In this document: piece after piece, positions 42,020 to 51,251 of the stretch | Layout: every line of letters begins with the position of its first letter | Numbering within the stretch: the stretch's first letter is position 1 | NCBI GenBank assembly: GCA_037478855.1 | Contig: JBBFLY010000002.1 | Coordinates: 1-64,000 of the forward strand | Origin: Rhabdothermincola sp037478855 | GTDB taxonomy: Bacteria; Actinomycetota; Acidimicrobiia; Acidimicrobiales; Acidimicrobilacustridaceae | Length of the DNA stretch: 64,000 nucleotides | Reading direction: 5' to 3' | The notes under the pieces: generated by a model | Seen by the model: the letters and a program-made list of their open reading frames with translations, nothing else | Told to the model about the DNA's origin: nothing | Database searches by the model: none | Program-made: the position numbers and the translations under genes

Positions 42020-43147
42020 TCAGCCCGGACGGGCTCGGACGGGGGTGTAGATCCGCGGGACCCGGGGACCGATGCCGCAGACGATCTCGTAGGCGATGGT
42101 GTCGACCAGCGCCGCCCAGTCGTCCGCGGTGATGCGCTCCCCACCCTGCTCGCCGATCAGCACCACCTCGTCACCGACAGCGACCTCGTCGTCACCACAG
42201 TCGACCATCAGCTGATCCATCGTGACCACCCCGACGATCGGCCGCCGGCGTCCACCGATCAGCACGCAACCCCCGGCTACGCCGAGCCGACGAGGCACGC
42301 CGTCGGCATAGCCGATCGGGACCGTGGCCACGTTCGAGTCGCGCTCGAAGCGGTGCATCAACCCGTACGACACGCCTTCACCCGCTCGCACCCGCTTCAC
42401 CATCGAGACCTCGGACCGCAACGACATCGCCGGCCGCAGATCGACCCGATCGGCGAGCCGGGGTGAGGGCGGGATGCCGTACAGCGCGATGCCGGTGCGG
42501 ACCAGGTCGAAACGAGCGCGCGGGTGGTCGACGGTCGCCGCCGAGTTGGCCGCATGCGTCATCGGCGGGCGGAGACCCGCGGCCTCGAGGTCCGCGAGCA
42601 CCGACTCGAAGCGGTCGAGCTGCTCGTCGGTGAAGGGATGACCCGGCTCATCGGCCACCGCGAGGTGGGTCCACACCGCCTCGAGCTCCAGCCCCGGTAG
42701 GCCAGCGATCTCCCCCGCGAGTGCCAGCACGTCGGCCGGGGCCGCACCCACCCGGTTCATGCCGGTGTTCACCTTGAGGTGGACGGTGGCGGTCACCCCG
42801 CGCTCTTCGGCGAGCGTCGCGAGGCGCCGGACCCCCTCGAGGGTGTAGACGGTGGTGCGCAGGTCGTAGCGAACCGCCGCCTCGAGATCAGACGACCGTG
42901 GCTCGGAGAGCAGCAGGATCGGTGCGTCGATCCCCGCCTTGCGCAGCACCGCCCCCTCCTCGACCAGCGCGACGCCGAGCCAGGAGGCACCCGCGTCCAG
43001 CGCTGCCTCGCTGACAGCGATCGCGCCGTGGCCGTAGCCGTCGGCTTTGACCACCGCGCAGAGCCTCGCTGGTGCCGCGAGCTCCGCGAGCACCGAGACG
43101 TTGTGGGCGACGGCCCTCAGGTCGACCTCAGCCCGCGTTGCGCGCAT
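42020..43147 (-). CDS. alr: Alanine racemase
   Basis: The 375-residue PLP enzyme makes D-alanine for cell-wall synthesis. The PLP Lys is in CAVVKADGYGHGA near residue 34, preceded by RAEVDLRAVAHNVSVL. HLKVNTGMNRVG and MSLRSEVSMVKRVRAGEGVSYG hold the phosphate and Tyr region. Full length and intact. It follows the CBS-domain gene by 3 bp, so the two share a transcript. Confidence 0.96.
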   Translation of the reverse strand: MRATRAEVDLRAVAHNVSVLAELAAPARLCAVVKADGYGHGAIAVSEAALDAGASWLGVALVEEGAVLRKAGIDAPILLLSEPRSSDLEAAVRYDLRTTVYTLEGVRRLATLAEERGVTATVHLKVNTGMNRVGAAPADVLALAGEIAGLPGLELEAVWTHLAVADEPGHPFTDEQLDRFESVLADLEAAGLRPPMTHAANSAATVDHPRARFDLVRTGIALYGIPPSPRLADRVDLRPAMSLRSEVSMVKRVRAGEGVSYGLMHRFERDSNVATVPIGYADGVPRRLGVAGGCVLIGGRRRPIVGVVTMDQLMVDCGDDEVAVGDEVVLIGEQGGERITADDWAALVDTIAYEIVCGIGPRVPRIYTPVRARPG

Positions 43148-43150
43148 CGA

Positions 43151-43642
43151 TCAGGAGGAACCGTCCTGGTCGCCGAGGCCGGTGACCAGCGCACGCACGA
43201 TGTCACCCCTTGCGATGATGCCGACGAGCACGTCGCGCTCGTCGACCACGGGAAGGCGGGACACGTCATGATCGTGCATCAGGGTGGCGGCGTCCTCGAC
43301 GGTGTCGTCGGCTCGGCAGGTGACCGGCCTGGCGCTCATCACCTCGCCGACCGTCGCTCCAAGCGCCTTCTGGATCGACTCGTCGAGCTTGCGCTCGCTG
43401 AACGGCATGGTGACGTTGACGCCGAGAAAGTTCACGACCGTCGGGAAGTGGAGGCGGGCCTCCTCCACGATCAGATCGCCTGTGGAGAGCATCCCGACCA
43501 CGTGCCCGTCCCCGTCGACGACCGGACCGGCGTCGACCCCCCGTGCGACGAGACGCTCCATCGCGTCCTTCACGTTCTCGTCGGGGGTGAAGGAGACCAC
43601 GTCGGTGGTCATGACCTCGCGCACGGGCCTGTCGCGCAGCAT
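43151..43642 (-). CDS. CBS-domain protein
   Basis: The 163-residue protein consists of two CBS repeats: VREVMTTDVVSFTPDENVKDAMERLVARGVDAGPVV at the N-terminus and VMSARPVTCRADDTVEDAATLMHDHDVSRLPVV at the C-terminus. CBS pairs bind adenosine nucleotides and regulate partners. It stands between nnr and alr; no direct partner is evident. Confidence 0.9.
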   Translation of the reverse strand: MLRDRPVREVMTTDVVSFTPDENVKDAMERLVARGVDAGPVVDGDGHVVGMLSTGDLIVEEARLHFPTVVNFLGVNVTMPFSERKLDESIQKALGATVGEVMSARPVTCRADDTVEDAATLMHDHDVSRLPVVDERDVLVGIIARGDIVRALVTGLGDQDGSS

Positions 43643-43657
43643 CGGGCTCCTCCTGGC

Positions 43658-45010
43658 TCAGTCGGCGGCATACCGTTCGAGCACCTCCGGCAGGTGCTCG
43701 ACGAGATCACCGGCCACGAGACCTCGGCGCCAGCCTAGGTCTCCCGCCTCACCGTGGATGAACGCAGCCGCGGCCGCGGCACGGAACGGGTCCAGACCCT
43801 GGGCGCAGAGCCCACCGACGACACCGGCGAGCACGTCACCCGTCCCCAGCGTGGCGAGCCGGGCGTCACCGGTGGCGGTGACCAGCACCCGACCGTCAGG
43901 CGCCGCGACGATCGTCAGCGGCCCCTTGAGCAGCACCACCGCGCCGAGCCGGGCCGCGGCCTCGCGAGCAGACGCGATGCGATCCGCTCCGGGCGGAGCG
44001 CCCATCAGGCGGGTCAGCTCGCCGTCATGGGGCGTCAGCACGGTGGTCGGACCCACCACCTCGGCAGCCGACGGGCCGAGCAGGGTGATCGCATCGGCGT
44101 CCACCACAACCGGGATGTCCCGCTGGGCGACGACGGCCCGCACCTCGTCGCGCTGGGCCTCCTCCAAGCCGAGCCCGTTGCCGACCACCAGTGCCTGGAA
44201 GCGGCGATGATCAGCGAGCACAGATCCCGACCAGCCATGGGCGGGCAGCTCGACGCCGACCACCTCGTGCGGCTTCACCCCGGCGGGAACCGCGCCGGGC
44301 GATGCCCAGCGCACGTAGCCCGCACCGGCGCGAAGCGCCGCCCGGCAGGCGAGCACCGCCGCGCCTTCGAGGCCGGGGCTGCCCCCGATCACGCACACGG
44401 CGCGACGCCACTTGTGGGTGCTGGGGTCGCGACGGGGGAGCCAGGCCGCGACATCGGACGGCTCGACGAGATGCGTCGAGGCCGACGACGTGTCGAGCCC
44501 GATGTCGGCGAGCTCGATCTCGCCGGTGTACGAGGCCCCAGGCTCGAGCAGCAGTCCGGGCTTGAGAGCGGCGAAGGTGACCGTGCGCTCGGCGGAGAGC
44601 ACCCGCTCCGACACCTCACCGGTGAGCCCGGAGACCCCCGAGGGGATGTCGACCGCCAGCACGCGCTGGCCCGGCGCCAGTGCTGGCGCCCGGTAGCTGC
44701 CCCGGAATCCGGTTCCGAACGCCGCGTCGATCACGAGGTCGCAGCCGGGCAGGCGCTCAGGGAAGGCAAGCGCGTCGACCACCGTCACCCGCACGCCGCG
44801 GGCCTGCAGCACGCGTGCCGCGGCGCGACCGTCGTTGCCGTTGTTGCCCTTGCCAGCGAGCACCACCACCCGCCGGCCGTAGGTTCCGCCGAGCAGATCG
44901 ATCGCAGCCCGGGCAACTGCCCGACCGGCGCGCTCGATCAGCACCTCCACCGGCTCTGGAGCCGCCCGGTCGATGGCTCCCATCTCCTCCGGGGTGACGA
45001 CGGGGATCAT
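43658..45010 (-). CDS. nnr: Bifunctional NAD(P)H-hydrate epimerase/dehydratase
   Basis: The 450-residue protein repairs hydrated NAD(P)H. The N-terminal epimerase (from MIPVVTPEEMGAIDRAAPEP) has VLAGKGNNGNDGRAAAR and AVDIPSGVSGL. The C-terminal ADP-dependent dehydratase has VIGGSPGLEGA and VLTPHDGELTRL, with the ribokinase-like ATTGTGDVLAGV motif. I use the ATG at 45010, which forms an ATGA overlap with acpS. It is well conserved in actinobacteria. Confidence 0.94.
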   Translation of the reverse strand: MIPVVTPEEMGAIDRAAPEPVEVLIERAGRAVARAAIDLLGGTYGRRVVVLAGKGNNGNDGRAAARVLQARGVRVTVVDALAFPERLPGCDLVIDAAFGTGFRGSYRAPALAPGQRVLAVDIPSGVSGLTGEVSERVLSAERTVTFAALKPGLLLEPGASYTGEIELADIGLDTSSASTHLVEPSDVAAWLPRRDPSTHKWRRAVCVIGGSPGLEGAAVLACRAALRAGAGYVRWASPGAVPAGVKPHEVVGVELPAHGWSGSVLADHRRFQALVVGNGLGLEEAQRDEVRAVVAQRDIPVVVDADAITLLGPSAAEVVGPTTVLTPHDGELTRLMGAPPGADRIASAREAAARLGAVVLLKGPLTIVAAPDGRVLVTATGDARLATLGTGDVLAGVVGGLCAQGLDPFRAAAAAAFIHGEAGDLGWRRGLVAGDLVEHLPEVLERYAAD

Positions 45011-45393
45011 CGGTGCTCCTCCCCCAGCGCCACCGCGATGGCTTGAGCCACCCGCTCGGTGTGGGTGAGGGTGAGCAGCCAACGCCGTACCCCGCGCTCC
45101 GCCGCCAGGTCCGACACGGCCCCGTGCAGCACCACGGCAGGCTCACCCGACCGGGCCCGGACCACCTCGATCTCACGGAATGCCATCCCACCGATCCCGA
45201 CACCGAGCGCCTTCAACACCGCCTCCTTCGCGGCGAAGCGGGCCGCGAACCGCTCCACGGGATCGCGACGCCTCTCGGCATAGGCCCGCTCCGCGGGAGT
45301 GAAGAGCCGCTCGACGATCGACGGTGTGCGCTCGAGCGCAACCCGGAACCGGTCGAGCTCGACCAGGTCGGCACCGATCCCGATCACCGACAC
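45007..45393 (-). CDS. acpS: Holo-[acyl-carrier-protein] synthase
   Basis: The 128-residue AcpS transfers phosphopantetheine to ACP. It has VIGIGADLVELDRFR with the Mg-binding Asp, and ERFAARFAAKEAVLKALG with the catalytic Glu and Lys. It lies between the GlmS-like gene (25 bp) and nnr (4-bp overlap), all in one transcript. Confidence 0.95.
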   Translation of the reverse strand: MSVIGIGADLVELDRFRVALERTPSIVERLFTPAERAYAERRRDPVERFAARFAAKEAVLKALGVGIGGMAFREIEVVRARSGEPAVVLHGAVSDLAAERGVRRWLLTLTHTERVAQAIAVALGEEHR

Positions 45394-45418
45394 GTCGCCA
45401 CCCTCCGCCCGCCAGGGA

Positions 45419-48400
45419 TCACGACCGCCAGCGCTCGGCCAGGTCGTAGATGGGATCGGTCATGAGCTCGACGAGCGGGATGTCCGCGAGGAGATCGTCC
45501 CGGAACGTCGGCTCGGTCTCGGTGACGGCATCGCGCAGCGCCTGGTAGCGGCCGCGATAGCCCTGCAGCAGGGCCCGCACCGTCGGCAACGGCAGCGACT
45601 CGGCCAACCGAACGTGAAGGAGGGTGAGCCCAGTGGTCTGGTTGCCCTTGACCTCGGGAACGAGGATGACGGTGCGACCATCGCTGCGACCACGGGCCAG
45701 CAGGACCATCCGCTCCGTGGCGACCCGACGCTTGGTGCCCCGAAGCGCGGGGTTGTCGTCGGTGCGGCTCCGCAGCTCCCGCCCGAGGCCACCACGATCG
45801 ACGACCACGATGGTCGCCGTGTCGTCGCCTTCGTCAACCCGCCCGGTGATCGAGTAGCGCGTGTAACCGAGGACCTCGTCGACCAGCGGTTCGAGCGCAG
45901 CCAGCGTACGCAGCGAGCTGTAGCTGAGCCGATCGCGGGGCGCACCGGCTTCCAAGACGCTGCGCACCAGCGGCACCTGCAGCAGCGTCTCGTCGGAGCG
46001 ACTGATGCCCACGGTCACCGTCTTGGCCTGGTGCTTGATGGCGTCGATGGGCCGGGTGAGCTCCTCGATCGCGCGGGAGAGCGCCCCGAGGAGATCCTCG
46101 ACGACCACGCTCGGCGTGCCGATCTTGCCGTACTCTGCCTGATAGACCTCGAGCGGCACCATGCCGAGCGCGAATCGGAAGAGCGACGCGAGCCGCACCC
46201 CGGTGCTCACCTCGAGATGGCCGTCGTAGTCGCCGGCGCGCAGCGCATCGAAGAACCGGTTGGCGAGCGGCTCGATCGCGGGCGCGATCCGCTCGAGCAG
46301 CGTGGCCGGATCGGTTCCTGGGGACGAGAGGGTCGTCTCGATCGCCGCCCGGGCTTCACGGAGCGGTCGGGCCTGCGCGTCGATGGCGAGCGCAGCCTCG
46401 TAGCCGAAGAGGTGACCGGCCATCGCCGACAGCACGAAGGCCAGCCCCGGGTGGGTCTGTGGCACGGGGATGGCGTGGAGCGCCGCGCTGAAGCGCTCGT
46501 CACCTTCACTCGCGATCACCACGGGGGCTGCCTTGTGGGCCCGGAAGATCGCGACCTCCTTCGCGACGTCATCGGCGGTCGAGCCATTGAGACCTGCGGC
46601 ACACACCAGGATGAGGGGTTCGGAGGAGAGGTCGATGTGCTTCTTGTCCTCAGTGGCGTCGCAGGCGATCGACTTGTAGCAGAGCTCGGAGAGCTTGATG
46701 CGCACCTCGTAGGCGGCGATCCGGTTGACCCCGTTGCCCACGATCGCCCAGTACCGCCGGCTCGGGGCGAGCTGCTGCGCCGCGAGGGCGATCGATGGTC
46801 GCAGCTGCAGGGTGCGCTCCATGGCTTCGGGGAGCCCGCGCAGCGAGCGGAGCAGCTCCTGGCGATCCGGCTGCGGCGGGAGGCCGAGCTCGTCGGCGAT
46901 CGCAACGGCGAGCAGGAAGCACGCGGCGATCTGGGAGTAGAAGGCTTTCGTCGACGCGACGCTCATCTCCACGTCGCGGCCGTCGGAGGTGTAGAGCACC
47001 CCGTCAGCCTTGTCCGTCAGATCGCTGTTGCGGCGGTTGACGATCGCGATCACCGATGCGCCACGAGCCCGGACGAGATCGACCGTCCGGTTGGTGTCGG
47101 TCGTCGTGCCGGACTGGCTGATGGCGACCACGAGGGTGTCGGACATGTCCTGGCGCAGGTCAAAGCCCGACAGCTCGGTGGCCAGCAACGCGGAGACCTG
47201 GAGCGGAGCGTCGGGGGCCACGACCGCGAGCGCAGCGGCGAGGCTGTGCCCCGCGCCGGCAGCGGTGCCCTGACCGATCACGAACACCCGACGGATCACC
47301 CCGTCACGCAGCTTGCGCCGCACCTCCGGGGGAAGCGCCTCGTTGCTCAGCTGCACGGTGAGCTGGGCTTCGTCACCGTCGCCGACCTCGATCAGCCTGC
47401 CGCGCAGGGTCTTGCGGAACGATGAGGGGGACTCGGAGATCTCCTTGAGGAGGTAGTGGGGGAAGTCGCCCCGATCGATGTCCCGGGTGGTGATCTGGGC
47501 CACCGCCAGCTCGGAGGGGTCGACGGGTCGCGGCCGACCGTCGTACGACCAGCGCTCGATGCCCTCGATCGAGCCCGCGAGCGCGCCGTGCAACCGGATG
47601 ATCTGTCCTCGCGAACCGGGGTTCTCCGGGTCGGCCGGGGTCTCGCCGTCCATGCGCAGGTAGGTGTCGGTCTCCTCGACCACGCCGTAGGGCTCGCTGG
47701 CGACCACGAAGGCGTCCTCTGCCAGACCGACGTACAACGCCTGTCCGCTGCCCCGGAGTGCGAGCAGCAGGTCCGCCGGGGCGACCGCCAGCTGGGCGGC
47801 GATCGCGACCGACCCCTCCAGCCGGTTCACCGTGGAGCGGAACGCCTCCACCGGGTCGACACCGGCGGCGAGCTGGCGCGACACCAGCGTCGGGATCACC
47901 TTCGCGTCCGTCGTGATCTCCGGGGCGATGTGCAGGCCGTCCACCGCCTTGAGGTCCGCGAAGTTGTCAACATCACCGTTGAGCACCGCGGTGACGTACG
48001 GGCCACCCTCGATGCCGACCTCGTCTGAGCTGAGCGGATGTGCGTTGGGCTGCGAGATGATGCCCACACTCGCCCACCGCGTGTGCCCGAGCACCACGGC
48101 TTCGGCGGTCGGTGCGCTGATGGCCAGCCGGAGCAGATCGTCAGCCCGCACGGCTTCGCGCAGCGCTCGGGTGTTGTCGCCGAGCTCGCCGATCTCAGCC
48201 GCCGCCTTGTAGACGAACCCGATGTGCTCCCCCGCGACCCGGATCGCGCCGGACGTGAAGAGGCGATCACCCGTGCGCTCCTCGATCACGGCGCGCAGCG
48301 CGGGTGAGGAGAGGTCGAGTCCGTGACCCCGCACGAGCACGTGCAGACCAGCGGAGTCCCTGCCGCGAACCTCCAGTCGGTCAAGTGCCGAGAGTGACTG

Positions 48401-48871
48401 CTGGATCGACGTGTACACAGCTAGGGCGGAGAGAGGGGCGTCGGGTCCGGCCAGGTCGTCCACCGCACGTGCCGTGCGGAGGCGGTCGCGCTGCACCGCC
48501 CAGCAGGCGTCCTTGAGGCGGACCAGCCCGGCGCTCAGCGCCTCGATGTCGGCGGGCGAGCGGCCGCTGGCCTCACCTTCGTCGAGTGCCGCCTCGATGG
48601 CCTCGATCTGCGCGCTCAGTCCGGACATGATGAGATCGAGGTGGCTGAGCAGGCCACGGTCACGAACCAGGGCCACCACCCCGGGAACCCCGCGCAACAG
48701 GCGGTCGGCTTCGGCAACCCGCTCGGCGGCCTGCTCAACAGCTCGGGCGAGCCCGCCAGGCGGCGCGGCCTCGATCAGCGCAGGGACGGGATCGAGTAGC
48801 TCGGTGAGCTCAGCGGCGGAAGGAGGCGTCCGCTCGGCAGTGCGGCGGACGACAGCGATGATCCCGCACAT
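45419..48871 (-). CDS. Giant GlmS-like glutamine amidotransferase/SIS protein (1150 residues)
   Basis: It starts MCGIIAV with the nucleophile C2. Usual GlmS is about 610 residues; this one is almost twice that. After strand 1 there is an extra segment of about 155 residues (9-165), rich in helices. The glutaminase resumes at RGRDSAG (169-175), with GHTRWAS (262-268), NG (298-299) and D322. SIS domain 1 has SQSGTTTDT (585-593) and SVASTKAF (637-644). SIS domain 2 has K726, E729 and H745, which match E. coli K485, E488 and H504 by my alignment from memory. Beyond about 840 a further 310 residues of unknown fold replace the GlmS C-tail. The neighbour glmM, 12 bp upstream, argues for the UDP-GlcNAc pathway. 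So it is probably the glucosamine-6-phosphate synthase of this organism, but the activity is not proven. Confidence 0.8.
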   Translation of the reverse strand: MCGIIAVVRRTAERTPPSAAELTELLDPVPALIEAAPPGGLARAVEQAAERVAEADRLLRGVPGVVALVRDRGLLSHLDLIMSGLSAQIEAIEAALDEGEASGRSPADIEALSAGLVRLKDACWAVQRDRLRTARAVDDLAGPDAPLSALAVYTSIQQSLSALDRLEVRGRDSAGLHVLVRGHGLDLSSPALRAVIEERTGDRLFTSGAIRVAGEHIGFVYKAAAEIGELGDNTRALREAVRADDLLRLAISAPTAEAVVLGHTRWASVGIISQPNAHPLSSDEVGIEGGPYVTAVLNGDVDNFADLKAVDGLHIAPEITTDAKVIPTLVSRQLAAGVDPVEAFRSTVNRLEGSVAIAAQLAVAPADLLLALRGSGQALYVGLAEDAFVVASEPYGVVEETDTYLRMDGETPADPENPGSRGQIIRLHGALAGSIEGIERWSYDGRPRPVDPSELAVAQITTRDIDRGDFPHYLLKEISESPSSFRKTLRGRLIEVGDGDEAQLTVQLSNEALPPEVRRKLRDGVIRRVFVIGQGTAAGAGHSLAAALAVVAPDAPLQVSALLATELSGFDLRQDMSDTLVVAISQSGTTTDTNRTVDLVRARGASVIAIVNRRNSDLTDKADGVLYTSDGRDVEMSVASTKAFYSQIAACFLLAVAIADELGLPPQPDRQELLRSLRGLPEAMERTLQLRPSIALAAQQLAPSRRYWAIVGNGVNRIAAYEVRIKLSELCYKSIACDATEDKKHIDLSSEPLILVCAAGLNGSTADDVAKEVAIFRAHKAAPVVIASEGDERFSAALHAIPVPQTHPGLAFVLSAMAGHLFGYEAALAIDAQARPLREARAAIETTLSSPGTDPATLLERIAPAIEPLANRFFDALRAGDYDGHLEVSTGVRLASLFRFALGMVPLEVYQAEYGKIGTPSVVVEDLLGALSRAIEELTRPIDAIKHQAKTVTVGISRSDETLLQVPLVRSVLEAGAPRDRLSYSSLRTLAALEPLVDEVLGYTRYSITGRVDEGDDTATIVVVDRGGLGRELRSRTDDNPALRGTKRRVATERMVLLARGRSDGRTVILVPEVKGNQTTGLTLLHVRLAESLPLPTVRALLQGYRGRYQALRDAVTETEPTFRDDLLADIPLVELMTDPIYDLAERWRS

Positions 48872-48883
48872 AGAGGCGCCATT

Positions 48884-50233
48884 CTACGTCGCCGACCTGC
48901 GCTCGACGGCCGCTGCCAGGCGTCGTGCAGCCTGCTCAGCCGTGGCCGCGTCGTCCGCTTCGACCATCACCCGGACCACCGGCTCGGTGCCGCTCTGGCG
49001 CACCAGCACCCGTCCCCGCTCGCCGAGCGCGGCCTCCACGGCTGCGATCTCGTCCGCGACCGCATCGACGATCGCCGGGTCGGGGCGGGGCACACGCACG
49101 TTGAGCAGCACCTGCGGGAACGCGGTCATGGCCTCTGCGGCGAGGCTCGACAGCGGCCGCCCGGCGCGAGCGACCACGTCGAGGAGCTGCACCCCGGTCA
49201 GGATGCCGTCACCGGTGGTGGCCAGCTCACGGAAGATGACATGCCCCGACTGCTCGCCACCCAGCGCGAAGCCACCGGCCTCGAGCGCCTCCAGGACGTG
49301 GCGATCACCCACCGGGGTCTCGACCACCCGGATGCCCCGCTCTCGCATGGCGAGCCGAAAGCCGAGGTTCGACATCACGGTCACCACGACGGTGTCGTGC
49401 GGGAGTCGTCCCCGCGCTCGCAGATCGAGGGCGCACATGGCGATCACGTGATCGCCGTCGACGAGCTGGCCGAGCTCATCGACCGCGACCATCCGGTCGG
49501 CGTCGCCGTCGAAGGCCAACCCGGCGTCCGCACCGACGGCGAGCACCGCCTCGCGAAGGTCTTCGGGGTGGGTGGAGCCGCACCCGGCGTTGATGTTGTG
49601 TCCGTCTGGTCGGGCGTGGATGACGGTGACAGACGCGCCGAGTCGTTCGAAGACCTGCGGCGCGACCTGCGATGCGGCGCCATTGGCGCAGTCGAGGACC
49701 AGCGACAGCCCTTCCAGGGAGCGACCCTCCAGCGCGTTGAGGATCGCCAGCTCGTAGCGCTCGACGTCGTCCCCGCCCTCGATGGTGGGCGGAGCCTGGC
49801 CGCGTGCCGGCTCCGGCTGCGTGGCGAGGATCGCGTCGAGCTCGCCCTCCAGTCGCTGCTCCAGGTCGTCGTCCAGCTTGAGGCCGCCGGCCGCGAAGAA
49901 CTTGATGCCGTTGTCGTGATACGGGTTGTGCGACGCCGAGATCATGGCGGCGGGCACATCACGGGCGGCGGCGATCCACGCGACGGCGGGCGTCGGCGCG
50001 ATGCCCACCAGCTCGACGCCGATCGCCTCCGCGTCCAAGCCGTCCCTGAGAGCCCGCTCGAGGCGCGGGCCTGAGGCGCGAGGATCGCGCCCGATCACGA
50101 AGCGCTGGTCGGGGGAGCCCCGCAGCGGCGCCGCCAGCACCCGGCCGGCCGCGCGCCCGAGCGCCCGCACCAGATCATCGGTGAGCTCGTCGGCATGGCC
50201 CCGAACGCCATCGGTTCCGAAGCGCAGGGTCAT
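48884..50233 (-). CDS. glmM: Phosphoglucosamine mutase
   Basis: The 449-residue enzyme converts glucosamine-6-P to glucosamine-1-P. It has FGTDGVRG at the N-terminus, the active-site Ser motif MISASHNPYHDNGIKFF, the metal loop AFDGDADRM and sugar-binding GGEQSGHVIF. The C-terminus RQSGTEPVVRVM binds phosphate. It stands between rpsI and the GlmS-like gene on the same strand. Confidence 0.96.
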   Translation of the reverse strand: MTLRFGTDGVRGHADELTDDLVRALGRAAGRVLAAPLRGSPDQRFVIGRDPRASGPRLERALRDGLDAEAIGVELVGIAPTPAVAWIAAARDVPAAMISASHNPYHDNGIKFFAAGGLKLDDDLEQRLEGELDAILATQPEPARGQAPPTIEGGDDVERYELAILNALEGRSLEGLSLVLDCANGAASQVAPQVFERLGASVTVIHARPDGHNINAGCGSTHPEDLREAVLAVGADAGLAFDGDADRMVAVDELGQLVDGDHVIAMCALDLRARGRLPHDTVVVTVMSNLGFRLAMRERGIRVVETPVGDRHVLEALEAGGFALGGEQSGHVIFRELATTGDGILTGVQLLDVVARAGRPLSSLAAEAMTAFPQVLLNVRVPRPDPAIVDAVADEIAAVEAALGERGRVLVRQSGTEPVVRVMVEADDAATAEQAARRLAAAVERRSAT

Positions 50234-50242
50234 GCCCGCGGA

Positions 50243-50635
50243 TCAGCGCTTGGAGTACTGCGGCGCCTTGCGGGCCTTCTTCAAGCCGTACTTCTTGCTC
50301 TCCTTCTCGCGGGCGTCGCGAGTGAGGAAGCCCGCACGCTTCAGCTCGGTGCGCAGATCGGGATCGAGCTCCGCGAGTGCCCGGGCGATGCCGTGGCGCA
50401 GGGCACCAGCCTGCCCGGAGATCCCACCGCCGCAGATCGTCGCATCGATGTCGTACACCTCGGCGGTGTTGGTGAGCCGCAGCGGCTCGGTGAGGATCAT
50501 CCGGTGGGTCTCGGAGGGGAAGAACTCGGTGACCGGCCGGTCGTTGACCGTGATCTGGCCCGATCCCGGGCGCACCCGCACGCGGGCCACCGCGCGCTTG
50601 CGACGACCGGTCGACTGGATGAGTGGCTTGGGCAT
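50243..50635 (-). CDS. rpsI: 30S ribosomal protein S9
   Basis: The 130-residue S9 has TGRRKRAVARVRVRPGSGQITVN at the N-terminus, GGGISGQAGALRHGIARAL in the middle, and the C-terminal tail KYGLKKARKAPQYSKR, which reaches the P-site tRNA. It follows rplM by 22 bp in the usual rplM-rpsI pair. Confidence 0.98.
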   Translation of the reverse strand: MPKPLIQSTGRRKRAVARVRVRPGSGQITVNDRPVTEFFPSETHRMILTEPLRLTNTAEVYDIDATICGGGISGQAGALRHGIARALAELDPDLRTELKRAGFLTRDAREKESKKYGLKKARKAPQYSKR

Positions 50636-50657
50636 GCTCGTCGACTCCGTTCCTGGT

Positions 50658-51104
50658 TCAGCGGGCCCGTGCGTGCTCGAGCGTCAGGGGTCGCGGCTGC
50701 TGCGCGGCGTGGGGATGGGTGGGGCCGGTGTAGACCTTGAGCTTTCGGATCATCTGGCGGCCGAGGCGGTTCTTGGGAAGCATGCCCCGCACGGCTCGCC
50801 GGACCGCCTCCTCCGGGCGCCTGGCGAGCAGCTCGCCGTAGCTCTGGGAGCGCAGGCCGCCGGGGTAGCCCGAGTGCCGGTGCACGAAGACCTTGTCGCC
50901 CTTGTTCGAGGTGAGGACGACCTTGTCGGCGTTGACCACGATGACGTGGTCACCGGTGTCGAGATGAGGGGCGAACGTCGGCTTGTGCTTGCCGCGGAGG
51001 ATCCGGGCGACTTCGCTCGCCACCCGCCCGAGCACCAGGCCCTCGGCATCGATGACGTGCCAGGACCGTTCGATCTTACTGGCTTTGGGGGAGTAGGTGG
51101 GCAC
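50658..51104 (-). CDS. rplM: 50S ribosomal protein L13
   Basis: The 148-residue L13 has WHVIDAEGLVLGRVASEVARILRGKHKPTFAPHLDTGDHVIVVNA, HSGYPGGLRSQSY and MLPKNRLGRQMIRKLKVYTGPTHPHAAQQP, all L13 hallmarks. The first gene of the rplM-rpsI-glmM-glmS series, behind the promoter at 51195-51223. Confidence 0.98.
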   Translation of the reverse strand: MPTYSPKASKIERSWHVIDAEGLVLGRVASEVARILRGKHKPTFAPHLDTGDHVIVVNADKVVLTSNKGDKVFVHRHSGYPGGLRSQSYGELLARRPEEAVRRAVRGMLPKNRLGRQMIRKLKVYTGPTHPHAAQQPRPLTLEHARAR

Positions 51105-51194
51105 GCGCAGGCACCTTCTGGTCTCAAGCGACGTGATCGTCGAGGCGAATGCGTACTGCCTGGCGACACCGGGGTGTGCCAGAGGCGACCGACC

Positions 51195-51223
51195 ACGATA
51201 CGAGCACCAGCCTGGTCGGGCAA
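51195..51223 (-). promoter_or_regulatory. Candidate promoter of rplM-rpsI
   Basis: On the minus strand TTGCCC (51218-51223) and TATCGT (51195-51200) are separated by 17 bp. The TATCGT -10 equals the one proposed for the permease unit. It gives an mRNA leader of about 84 nt before rplM. It lies between the encapsulin stop and rplM, so rplM does not depend on read-through. Confidence 0.55.
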
Positions 51224-51251
51224 CTCGGCTGGCCTCGGGCCACCGAGGTGC

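Noticed and set aside
41977..42144. Upstream extension of the P1 peptidase
   Set aside because: The extra part overlaps alr and has no similarity to the family; GTG 41976 gives the normal N-terminus.
48872..48883. A glmS ribozyme in front of the GlmS-like gene
   Set aside because: Only 12 bp separate it from glmM, too little for the ribozyme.
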